Below, piece by piece: positions 1 through 11,526 of a DNA stretch of 49,931 nucleotides (position 1 is its first letter; every line of letters starts with the position of its first letter). The position numbers and the translations under genes are program-made. The DNA comes from Orientia chuto str. Dubai (GTDB lineage: Bacteria > Pseudomonadota > Alphaproteobacteria > Rickettsiales > Rickettsiaceae), in NCBI RefSeq assembly GCF_000964595.1, contig NZ_LANP01000006.1, positions 1 to 49,931 on the forward strand, read 5' to 3'. Under the pieces are notes generated by a model. It saw nothing but the letters and a program-made list of their open reading frames with translations, was not told the origin of the DNA and did no database searches.

Positions 1-127
1 ATATGGTCCTATTTTTATTTTTAGCCCCTGGTTTTTATATTTCTTGTACAAATAAAAGATTTTTGTTCCACTACTCGACACTCTTAAAACAAGTCCTCTT
101 TCAGTTTCATCTCTATAAACTATTGTT
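1..127 (-). pseudogene. Tyrosine integrase N-terminal (DUF4102-like) fragment, runs off the window
   Basis: Read on the minus strand, about 41 codons are open and spell an integrase N-terminal arm-binding segment, with YRDETERGLVLRVSSSGTK followed by IFYLYKKY and a K-rich strand near the window edge. This is the pattern of phage- and ICE-type integrases of Rickettsiales amplified elements. A stop and frame loss lie just upstream, around 128-140, so the start is destroyed. The rest of the gene would lie left of the window. The fragment is paralogous to 617-733 and 45400-45545. Family assignment is from motif recognition. Confidence 0.7.
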
Positions 128-455
128 ATTTTTTCATCGGAGTGTCTATTTTACTTAGTAATCTATTTGTAAACTTTAATACTATTGAAGACATAATTAC
201 TATATAATTTATGTATATTATTAATAAATATTACACTGTGGTTAAATAACTGATCAAATAATTATGCTTGTTTTATAGCAATTTTTTTATATTAATTCAT
301 TCATAATACATCTGAATTGAAAAACGCTTGATTTACCCTTAGGTTGTATGCGTTTCTTGATCATTAGTTCAACTTCTGAATTAAAAATTAGTGCTAAATT
401 TCCTAAATTTTATTCTCCTTATATTCGACCTTTTGCATTAATTTTTTTTATAATA

Positions 456-484
456 TTGACAAATTTTGCAAATTTAATTATAGT
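456..484 (+). promoter_or_regulatory. Consensus sigma70 promoter in leader copy A
   Basis: TTGACA at 456-461, a 17-nt spacer, then TATAGT at 479-484. The same boxes with the same spacing occur in leader copy B at 1001-1029, although the spacer sequence differs. The promoter points away from the integrase fragment. Confidence 0.6.
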
Positions 485-490
485 TAAGGT

Positions 491-587
491 TGAATATTAA
501 TTACAAAAATTAATAAAAGTTAACACAAGTTAATAGCAGGTTCTATAAAGTGCGAAAGTTAACAAAAATTAACTTTTCTTCTTCTTT
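491..587 (+). ncRNA. Putative small RNA encoded divergently from integrase (copy A)
   Basis: This unit starts about 7 nt after the conserved -10 box and ends in a hairpin with 8-bp arms at 555-562 and 569-576 (six-base loop) followed by a T/C-rich tail. It contains many stop codons in each frame, so it is not coding. Copies at about 1036-1122 and 16723-16820 keep the same body. The stem is AT-rich and therefore weak. Transcription is inferred, not shown. Confidence 0.3.
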
Positions 588-616
588 AGATTGAATATGA
601 CTTTCAACCTTTTTCA

Positions 617-733
617 CTAGGGTATGACACTAATTATAAGTCCTTTCTCACATTCATCTCTATATATTACTCTACCTTCACTTGGAATCTCAATTTTTCT
701 TAACTCTACTATTGTAAATTTTACTGCTGGCAT
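617..733 (-). pseudogene. Integrase N-terminal fragment, 38 codons then stop
   Basis: A minus-strand frame starts with ATG at 733 and has GGAGG a few bases upstream. It reads MPAVKFTIVELRKIEIPSEG, then VIYRDE and GLIIS, and stops at 617-619. This is the conserved start of a DUF4102-type tyrosine integrase that is normally about 400 residues long; the catalytic domain is absent. The fragment abuts the distal end of leader copy A, so two integrase 5' ends sit in tandem in the same orientation. The intact start and ribosome-binding site mean a 38-residue peptide could still be made, but a function is not expected. Confidence 0.75.
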
Positions 734-1135
734 ACTCAATTCCTCCATGTTTTATAAAAAATAATCAACTTATACTCTATCAATTTTTTAGTTAAATTAT
801 TGACCTAATATTATGACTTTCGTTTTATAGCAAACTTTTTGTAATAATTTTGTAACATTTAATTTGAGCTTAAAAATCTCCTCAATTTAAGATTTGAGTT
901 TATAAATTCTAAGTTTTAGTTGTTAAATTGAAAATTAAATTTTTAGTTTAAAATTTGCGATGTAATATTACTTGTGATTTCTTTAAACCTGTTAGCAATA
1001 TTGACAAACAATTCTTATACAGTTATAGTTAAGGTTGCATATTAACTAAATTAATTAACACATACGCTAATAGTAGATTTTACGAAGTTTGCAAGTTAAG
1101 AAAAATTAACTTTTCTATACTTCTTCTTGCAGTCT
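734..1135. repeat. Integrase leader repeat, copy B
   Basis: Second copy of the leader, upstream of the 617-733 fragment. It shares with copy A the GTTTTATAGCAA block, the promoter at 1001-1029 and the distal hairpin (7-bp arms at 1093-1099 and 1106-1112). The middle, 850-990, is AT-rich and diverged. Confidence 0.7.
1001..1029 (+). promoter_or_regulatory. Consensus sigma70 promoter in leader copy B
   Basis: TTGACA at 1001-1006, a 17-nt spacer, TATAGT at 1024-1029. The boxes and spacing are identical to copy A while the spacer has diverged, which suggests the boxes have been under selection in some ancestor. Confidence 0.6.
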
Positions 1136-1545
1136 ATAGTTTTTAATAAAAAAAGTGTTAAGTGATATATATCCTCTTTATTGCTTAGTATTTTCAACTC
1201 AAGTCACAAATTCTAGATTATATTGAACATAGAGTAGGTCATGCTTTAAGGAGTTGATATCCTTCACATAACCATTCCATTAATTACAGTAGCGATTTAG
1301 GTCATGTATTCTAATGCAGAGTTTAATATTTTCATCTGGTTCAATTAATACATTTACTCACTTATTTTCTAGGTTCATTAATTATCAAATTCATATTGAT
1401 AAACATTCCCTAGATCAGTTGCTAAATTTAAATCCTTAAACATAGTTGGAGCAAATAAAATCATCTATAAAACAGTATAGAGCTATTATAGTTTTTTTCA
1501 TAAGATTGCCTCTTAAAAAAAAAATTTTTAAAATTCTTCCCAGAG
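1136..1545. other. Non-coding stretch, possible decayed gene on minus strand
   Basis: No intact frame is present. The minus strand begins near 1518 with MKKTIIALYCFIDDFI and is then broken by several stops. The FIDDF motif resembles the start of IS982-type transposases, which other remnants here also suggest, but the following residues do not match that family convincingly. Leader copy C and repeat R2 are only about 20 bp apart near 16860, whereas here they are about 410 bp apart, so this stretch may be an insertion. Confidence 0.3.
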
Positions 1546-1660
1546 TAATTTGTAAACCATTTTGTTAAGCTATTTTTCACAATTTACCTATCTAAGTCTT
1601 CTACCTAATTCTTTTTCTAATCCAAAATTAAGATTTATACTAAACTCATGTTGTATTATT
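1546..1660 (+). repeat. Dispersed repeat R2 ending in an IS982-like terminal repeat
   Basis: The stretch from TTTGTAAACC to about 1660 resembles 16868-16980. Its right part (CTTCT, then CTAATCCAAAATTAAGA) matches the terminal repeat of the IS982-type copies at 21380-21420 and 28665-28700. It is probably an eroded transposon end. Confidence 0.45.
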
Positions 1661-1747
1661 TTAGCACTATACTGCAACTTTAAATTTCGTTTTGTGCTTT
1701 TTTGACTTATATTAAGCGTACTACTGATAATTAATGGAGGTATAAAG

Positions 1748-3094
1748 ATGATTAATATAAGTACTCTAATTGATGAGCTAAATAATATTGCAAACTATGT
1801 TGATATAATTGATGATGGTGATATTTTAACAAATCATCAGTATATTCAAAAAATACTAGATATCTTACATCAAATTCCTGCTAAAGCCGGGGGGCAAAAT
1901 GCAAAACTGCTTGATAGTTTAATTAATGGTATTGCTAGCAAAATAAATAAAGCTAATGAATTAAGCGATAAAGAAGTTGATAATTTAATTAATGAAATTG
2001 ATAATTTAATTATAGAAGTTATTAGTGATGAATTAGGAAATGCTTTGGTAAGCAAGACCATTGATGATACAACTGACTTAATCAAAATTAGAAATAGAGT
2101 AGATTACCTCATTAAATTTGGCAAAGAGCGTGAAATTGCTGAAGCAAAAGAATTGGTAACATTTCAAATTGAAGACGATAGTTCTTGTTTTACAAATAAA
2201 ATAAAAATTTCATACATAGGAATTAGACATGCTATAGAAAATCAAAATCTAGAGTTATTTAAGTTTTTTATAGAAAGTATCAATGAACATATTAAGTATA
2301 TACATAACTTCGATAATAACAATGGTGATGTTAAATTAACATTAACAGGAGTAATTTTTTGTATTGTGTTACAGACTATAGTAGAAGCAAAAAATAACTA
2401 TACTCTTAGTAGTAATCATACAGCTGAAATGCTTAATATTATGTTTAATGTTTTTCAAGATATTAATATTGATTTTGATTCTTGTATTATACGTTGCAAG
2501 CTAAAGTTCAATAGCAATATCATACTGGAAGATGCATTAAGTGTTGTTATTAACAATAATAAAATAACAACTACATTAGAATTATTAAAGCTTTATAATA
2601 AAGATAATACTAAGCTTAAAATTAATAATAAAACTATTTTGCCTGAAATAAAATCTTTATTGCAAGCGAACAATTTTATTTATCATCAATGCTGTAATAG
2701 TAATATATTTAAGAAATTATTCTCTTTTAACAGTTCTATTAATCTTTTAAAGCATAAGCTACCATTTCGAGAATTTCAAGAATTAGAAATAGCAGCAAAA
2801 TTAGCAAGTTCTGAAAGTCAACTACCGCTATTAGATAAGCAACAAGTGCTGCCACCAGTTAAAAGTAATATTATTAACAGTATTAAATTATTTAAGCTAC
2901 CATATTTTAAGCGTTTTGATTCATACAAGTTACCGCAATGCAAGACTAGTAATTCTTTAGAAGAGTTAATAGAGCATGGCATGTATCAATCACTATCTGA
3001 AGCAAATATAGAGCTTTATTGTATTAATAATTCTGAATTTGATAAAGAACCAATAGGTGATAACAGCAGGCCTTATACTAGTACATACCTCTAA
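1748..3094 (+). CDS. Hypothetical protein, 448 aa, possible helical-repeat protein
   Basis: I do not recognise this protein. It starts at an ATG with a strong GGAGGT ribosome-binding site 6-7 nt upstream, which fixes the start. No signal peptide or membrane segment is seen. The N-terminal 140 residues are Asn/Ile/Asp-rich and probably helical. A segment near residues 158-180 (AIENQNLELFKFFIES) has the look of an ankyrin-type helix pair, but no full ankyrin consensus is visible. The C-terminal 60 residues are polar. It lies alone between integrase remnants and an IS982 end, an accessory setting, so it may be a lineage-specific effector or a cargo gene of a former mobile element. A possible TTGACT-18-GATAAT promoter at 1702-1731 lies unusually close to the start. 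Confidence 0.6.
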   Translation: MINISTLIDELNNIANYVDIIDDGDILTNHQYIQKILDILHQIPAKAGGQNAKLLDSLINGIASKINKANELSDKEVDNLINEIDNLIIEVISDELGNALVSKTIDDTTDLIKIRNRVDYLIKFGKEREIAEAKELVTFQIEDDSSCFTNKIKISYIGIRHAIENQNLELFKFFIESINEHIKYIHNFDNNNGDVKLTLTGVIFCIVLQTIVEAKNNYTLSSNHTAEMLNIMFNVFQDINIDFDSCIIRCKLKFNSNIILEDALSVVINNNKITTTLELLKLYNKDNTKLKINNKTILPEIKSLLQANNFIYHQCCNSNIFKKLFSFNSSINLLKHKLPFREFQELEIAAKLASSESQLPLLDKQQVLPPVKSNIINSIKLFKLPYFKRFDSYKLPQCKTSNSLEELIEHGMYQSLSEANIELYCINNSEFDKEPIGDNSRPYTSTYL

Positions 3095-3099
3095 CTTCA

Positions 3100-3226
3100 G
3101 TGTTGATAAGGGGTAGGAGAATACTTAGAGTGCTAAATCGTGAAAAAATAGCTTAATAAAGCATTAACAAGTTCTTTAAACCCATCATCATCAGCATGGA
3201 ATGCTGTTGTCCATATATTTATCTTC
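3100..3226 (-). pseudogene. Short C-terminal gene relic cut by an IS982 end
   Basis: A minus-strand frame reads IWTTAFHADDDGFKELVNAL and stops near 3131. It has no start, and the IS982-like end at 3227-3290 interrupts it upstream. It looks like the last 25 or so codons of a gene that once lay downstream of pepP. The family is not identified. Confidence 0.25.
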
Positions 3227-3290
3227 CTTAGTTGATTAATTATTAACCTTCTCTTAATTCTAAAATCTTAATCCAAAACTGAGATAATAT
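3227..3290 (+). mobile_element. IS982-type element end, remnant
   Basis: The block CTTAGTTGATTAATTATTAA through CTTAATCCAAAACTGAGAT matches the right-hand end of the IS982-type copies at 21360-21420 and (reversed) 28665-28740. No transposase sequence remains. Confidence 0.55.
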
Positions 3291-3319
3291 GTACTACCTG
3301 ATATTTAATCATAATATTT

Positions 3320-7179
<3,860 letters not shown>

Positions 7180-7239
7180 TTAGGCATGGTTTTAATCTAT
7201 ATAACCAAATAATACCTGTATTCTAGCAAATTTTAATGT

Positions 7240-7707
7240 CTAACTTAATATAATTTGTTTATTTTTTTTCCTAAGATTATCAAAAAACTTTTGTAGTAGT
7301 TTCTTTGATTGTAGCTCCATAATTCCACCGTATATTTCTGGTTTATGATATATTACTGTATTATAAAAAAGTCGTACACCATTTTCCAGTGCTCCAAATT
7401 TTTTATCATATGCCCCAAAAAATATACGATCAACTCTAGCATAAGCTAATGCGGTGGCACACATTGTACAAGGCTCTAAGGTAACATATATATCGTGACC
7501 ATATAGATATTTAGAGCCTAATAAGTTACAAGCTTGATTAATTGCAATAATTTCAGCATGATAAATAGGATTTGCTGTTTTTTCAACTTGATTATAAGCA
7601 CTAGTTAACACAGTTCTTGTTGCTCGATTAACTATAACTGCTCCTACAGGTACTTCTTCTGATCTAAACGCTTGTAAAGCTTGCTCTAGTGCTTGTACCA
7701 TAAACAT
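7240..7707 (-). CDS. tadA: tRNA-specific adenosine deaminase
   Basis: TadA converts A34 to inosine in tRNA-Arg(ACG), allowing one tRNA to read CGN codons. At 155 residues it is a normal length. The zinc deaminase signature is complete: His50 and Glu52 in YHAEIIAIN, and the two Cys ligands in EPCTMCATAL. The C-terminal positively charged tail is short. It lies in the same direction upstream of ligA with about 60 bp between them, possibly sharing a transcript. Confidence 0.93.
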   Translation of the reverse strand: MFMVQALEQALQAFRSEEVPVGAVIVNRATRTVLTSAYNQVEKTANPIYHAEIIAINQACNLLGSKYLYGHDIYVTLEPCTMCATALAYARVDRIFFGAYDKKFGALENGVRLFYNTVIYHKPEIYGGIMELQSKKLLQKFFDNLRKKNKQIILS

Positions 7708-7762
7708 AACTATAACATAATTATTTTACTCGAGTAGGTAATTTAAAGAATGGTATATTGTA

Positions 7763-8679
7763 TCAAATTTTCTCTTGATACATTACACTCTGCTCATAGC
7801 CAGCAGGGTCTTGATGTATTAGTACCTCACAATCAGGAAACGCTTGCTCAATTTTTGTACTAATGTCTTCAGCAATTTCATGAGCCTGAAGTAAAGTCAT
7901 ATTACCATCAACTTCTAGGTGGCACTGAATAAATGCTTTATTACCAGCATATCTAGTTTTAAGCTCATGTACTCCTAAAACTTGCGTATTTTGACGAATA
8001 ATATTCAAAATTTTTTGTTTTTCTGTTTTATCAAACTCATGATCAAGAAGATTTTTAAGGGCCTTTCTAAAGAGTTTTATACATCCATATAGTAAATATA
8101 TGCTAATCAAAATTGCAAATATTAAATCAATAAACCATAGATTTATGCTAATTTTTAGTGATATAATAACTGATAAGTTAGTTAATAGATCAACAAAATT
8201 ATGAAATTTATCAACTTTAACAATGTAAGATTGAGTTTTCTTATACACATAGTTCTGATAACAAACTAATATAAATATACAAACAGATGATATGATCATA
8301 ACATTTATTCCAACATTATGATGACTAACTTCATGAAAATTAAAGAATTTGTTAACAGCTGAAAATAACGTAAAAATCGCAGAACAAAAAAAGAATATTC
8401 TTGAGAAAAGATAGCTAAATCTTGTACTTTGTTATGGCCAAAGCGATGATTATCATCAGGAGGCAGTAGCATTATATGCACTGCTATCATATTTATTAAG
8501 GATGAAGAAATATCTAGCATAGAATCAAGCAAAGAAGCAAATAATGCTACTGAGTTAGTAGTCATCCATCCATATAGCTTAATTGCTAAAATGATACTTG
8601 CAGTTGCAATTGATAAAAAAATTGCGCGTTTAATTAGTTTGGAATGTTGAAGATAAATAGGAACTACTTTATGTTTCAT
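7763..8679 (-). pseudogene. fieF: Cation diffusion facilitator (FieF-like), single -1 frameshift
   Basis: CDF transporters export Zn/Fe(II)/Mn by proton antiport at the inner membrane. The N-terminal half (8679 to about 8393) starts MKHKVVPIY and carries the first metal-site motif DSMLD and HRFGHNK. The C-terminal half (about 8393 to 7763) carries the second-site motif HNFVD and the cytoplasmic domain ending near HQDPAG. The frames join at a run of seven A's (8386-8392; T7 on the coding strand). Adding one base restores a continuous reading frame through QEYSFFCSAIFTLFSAV. So one base is missing, by mutation, slippage or assembly error. All metal ligands I could see are kept, which implies a recent event. 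Confidence 0.85.
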
Positions 8680-8923
8680 GTTTTAAGTATATTTCATTTT
8701 TGTATCATTAATAATAATTAAGCAGTATGAGAGTAAATTAATCAACAGTAGAATAATATGTTTTATCTCAAAAATACAAAAATTTTTAGCTACAATACTA
8801 TATAACAAAAATACAACGAATGTTAATTAATAACAGAATACTAAAATATAGTATAATAAAATCAACTTGCGTAGAACTTATATATGGTTTAGCTTGTAAT
8901 ATATATTAATTAGAAAAAATTTT

Positions 8924-9724
8924 ATGGGAAATGTTGGACGGCAAATTTCAAAGTTTCTAAAAAACCAAATGAAACACATGACTAGAATGGAGATGGCTCA
9001 AGGAAGTGGGGTATCTTATACTGAAGTATGTGCATTAATTGCTAGTGCTAAGCCAAATCCACGCTTAGAGACTGTAGCCAAGCTTAGTAATTTCTTCGAG
9101 AAATCTATAGATGAAATATTAAATCGAAAGCGAAAGTGTACAAATACAGGTATAAGCAATGGTTATATAAATCCCGAGCTAGTTAATCAAAATGTTAGGC
9201 AGTTTTTACAGCAATTCGTGCAAGACAAGAGGCTTAGACCATCAGAGTTATCTACAAGTGCTGGGCACAGTATTATGGCTGTAGCTGATTTTATATCTAA
9301 TAAAAAAGAATCACTAGGCTGCTCTATTTTATTGCACATAGCAGATGCCCATGGACTATCTATTCATGGTATAATGAGTGGAGCATTCTTAAAAACAAAA
9401 GATAAGTCTACTGCCATTAATCAGGAAGCTGAGCAGAAGGCTGTCTTACATACAATGGCTAGCAATATTAATACTACCGATAAGCAAGAAGATATTGATC
9501 AAGGTATAGCTCAAACAACTCAAAGTTTAAGCTTAATTGGCCAAACAATTGGTAAGCATATAGGAACTGAAGATAGTTCTTCATCTCCACAAACTGCAGT
9601 CTCACGTATTATAGAAAAAAGAAAACAAGCTAGCGAAGAGAAGGAAGGTCAATCGAGCTCTGTGGTATCACAAGTTATGTCTAGAAGAATAAAAGAGCAA
9701 AAATCAAAAAAGAGAGATTTTTAA
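8924..9724 (+). CDS. DNA-binding protein with two tandem XRE-like helix-turn-helix domains
   Basis: This is a 266-residue protein whose N-terminal half holds two similar HTH units. The first (about 8-62) has TRMEMAQGSGVSYTEVCALI followed by PNPRLETVAKLSNFF. The second (about 85-145) has LRPSELSTSAGHSIMAVADF followed by SILLHIADAHGLS. The C-terminal 100 residues are polar, rich in Ser, Gln and Lys, and probably disordered, ending in a basic KEQKSKKRDF-like tail. Covalently joined HTH units could bind a two-half operator without a dimer. It is a single-gene transcription unit with no partner. A role as transcription factor is inferred from the fold; targets are unknown. Confidence 0.65.
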   Translation: MGNVGRQISKFLKNQMKHMTRMEMAQGSGVSYTEVCALIASAKPNPRLETVAKLSNFFEKSIDEILNRKRKCTNTGISNGYINPELVNQNVRQFLQQFVQDKRLRPSELSTSAGHSIMAVADFISNKKESLGCSILLHIADAHGLSIHGIMSGAFLKTKDKSTAINQEAEQKAVLHTMASNINTTDKQEDIDQGIAQTTQSLSLIGQTIGKHIGTEDSSSSPQTAVSRIIEKRKQASEEKEGQSSSVVSQVMSRRIKEQKSKKRDF

Positions 9725-10238
9725 AGTCAGTAAAGTTAATATTAATAGCGCAGGAATATAATGTTGTTCCTAATTCTTCTATAAGAAAAAAACTTCAAAC
9801 TATCTAGCGTACTTTTATTATAATATAGTTATAAACTACTGAGCAAACATCAAAAAAAACTCAGTAGGTAAAAAGTATAAATAAGCATTGATTAACACAT
9901 CATAGGCTACCGAATTTACATTTAAACTAGAAAGTAATACTCTATAAAAACCCCATAAGAAATCTGACTTACTTTATAAAGCAATATACCTTGCCTGAAA
10001 AGTGAGTAAAATAAAAGAATTTAAGATAGAAAATCAAAGCAATGTTGCTCTACTATGGAGATGATGGGGTAAAAAAAATTGGAAATTTTGCTATTAAAAA
10101 CATGATGGTGTAAGGAAATATCTAGAAACTTAACTATAGATTAACATTAGTTTGAAATTAGAAAGAAAATTATGTTAGAGGTTTAGAGGAAAGAAGTTTA
10201 TCATTGCCTAACCATAATAAACTTTCTATGGTCATTCT
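9725..10238. other. Intergenic region without recognisable genes
   Basis: No frame with family resemblance was found on either strand. A small inverted repeat (CTACTGAG at 9837-9844 and CTCAGTAG at 9860-9867) follows the HTH gene but has no T-run. The motif GATGATGGGGTAA at 10058 recurs loosely as CATGATGGTGTAAGG at 10101. Confidence 0.4.
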
Positions 10239-10906
10239 TTAAAAATCTAATTCAGCATAATGCTTAGGCGGAAAAAATCCTGGAGCATAATCTTGCAATA
10301 ATGGCTTAAAGCTAGGCCTAGATTTTATCAGCATATACCAATCTTTAACATTAGGATAATAATCCCAAATAACTTCATTAAAATAGTCTATTACTGATAT
10401 ATGACTAGCTGCAGCAACATCTGCAATAGTTATTCGATCTCCAGTTAAATAGGAATTTACTTGCAAAAGATTAGCAATCATATTAAAATGGAGCTTTTGA
10501 TTAGCTTTTGCAGATTTTAATAAATCTGTTCTCGGGGAGTTACAATTTTTTAAAAATTTAATTAGTTTTTCATCTAATATTATTTTTGTAACCTCATGAT
10601 AAAACTTATTATTAAACCAAGTGAACAACTTTCTAATGCAACATTATCTTCTGACTTATTACCCATAAAATAAAAATTTTGCTCAATTTCTTTCAAGTAT
10701 TCAATAATGGTGAAAATGTTATATATTACTAACCCAGATGGTTCTACTAATACCGGTAATTCACCATTTGGATTAAGAGCAATGAATTCTTTCTTTTTCA
10801 ACCAGAATTCTTCCTTTATTAAAGTAAATATCGAACCTACTTCTTTTAATATAACTCTTAATTGCCTTGAAAAAGGGCATAAATGGTAATGATATACTTT
10901 TCTCAT
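10239..10906 (-). pseudogene. Glutathione S-transferase family protein, single frameshift
   Basis: The thioredoxin-fold N-terminal part (10906 to about 10622) begins MRKVYHYHLCPFSRQLRV and has the cis-Pro motif NPNGELPVLV, as in GSTs. The helical C-terminal part (about 10628 to 10239) contains LTGDRITIADVAAASH, the GST N-capping region, and ends FFPPKHYAELDF. The two frames meet near 10622; one inserted T in the coding strand would give ...VALESLFTWFNNKFYHE without a break. The promoter-proximal part could still make a 108-residue peptide. It lies directly downstream of rnpB on the same strand. The substrate is unknown. Confidence 0.8.
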
Positions 10907-10931
10907 TTTGACACAACTAATAATTATATTG

Positions 10932-11293
10932 ATGGCCTATAAGCCGAGTTCTGTAAAATATTACGGTTATTTATCTGGGATAAATATTACTATTTACCTC
11001 AAGCGACCTACCCAAGCAACTAGATAAAAACATCTATTATAACATTATTCCAGTTATGTATTGCTTCTATTTGGTCTTGCTCCTAGTGGGGTTTACCATG
11101 CGTAATTTATTACCAAACTACCGGTAAGCTCTTACCTTACCTTTTCACCCTTACCAAAATCTTTTGGCGGTATATTCTCTGTGGCACTTTCCCTAGAATT
11201 ACTTCTGCTGGGTATTACCCAGCACTATGTTTTTATGGAGCTCGGACTTTCCTCACAAAAACCTATAGATTTTGTGCAACCGCACAGCCATCA
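10932..11293 (-). ncRNA. rnpB: RNase P RNA
   Basis: This is the catalytic RNA that matures tRNA 5' ends. On the minus strand it begins TGATGGCTGTGCGG and contains GAGGAAAGTCCGAGCTCC (the P4 5' strand and J3/4), AGGGTGAAAAGG, GTAAACCCCAC, and near the 3' end ACAGAACTCGGCTTATAGGC (P4 3' strand). The length of about 362 nt is typical of the bacterial A type in alphaproteobacteria. A promoter lies immediately upstream. No clear intrinsic terminator is seen before the downstream GST gene, 26 bp away. Confidence 0.96.
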
Positions 11294-11302
11294 ATAAAAA
11301 AC

Positions 11303-11331
11303 ATTATGCTGCAACATTCAAAATTAGTCAA
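11303..11331 (-). promoter_or_regulatory. rnpB promoter
   Basis: On the minus strand: TTGACT at 11331-11326, a 17-nt spacer, CATAAT at 11308-11303. This places the start point close to 11296, matching the 5' end of the RNase P RNA. Confidence 0.75.
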
Positions 11332-11526
11332 CACCAAGTTATCTGCAAGATTAAGTAAGACAATATGCTAATAACACTTAGTAAAAGACAAAAAAATACA
11401 AGATAAAATTAATTAATCAAGCTTTACAATTGTTTTTTAAATTAAAACAAAAATTATTCATATTATAAATTGATATATCAAATTATAGTTCATCATTTTT
11501 TCTATTCTGCTTAAAGTATAAAAAGT

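Larger units (their letters stand above)
128..610. repeat. Integrase leader repeat, copy A
   Basis: This non-coding stretch lies upstream of the 1-127 integrase fragment. It aligns by eye with 734-1135 (copy B), partly with 16720-16850 (copy C) and, on the other strand, with 45060-45400 (copy D). Shared landmarks are a segment near the integrase start ending in GTTTTATAGCAA, the block AATATTGACA, the block TATAGTTAAGGTTG, and a distal ATTAACTTTTC plus CTTCTTC tract. No open frame is seen. Confidence 0.7.

Noticed and set aside
1702-1731. TTGACT-18-GATAAT as promoter of the 448-residue gene
   Set aside because: The predicted start point would fall inside the ribosome-binding site, so I do not list it as a feature.
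1870-2085. 71-codon minus-strand frame inside the 448-residue gene
   Set aside because: Fully antisense to a longer frame with a strong ribosome-binding site; composition is hydrophobic by codon mirror effect and no family match is seen.
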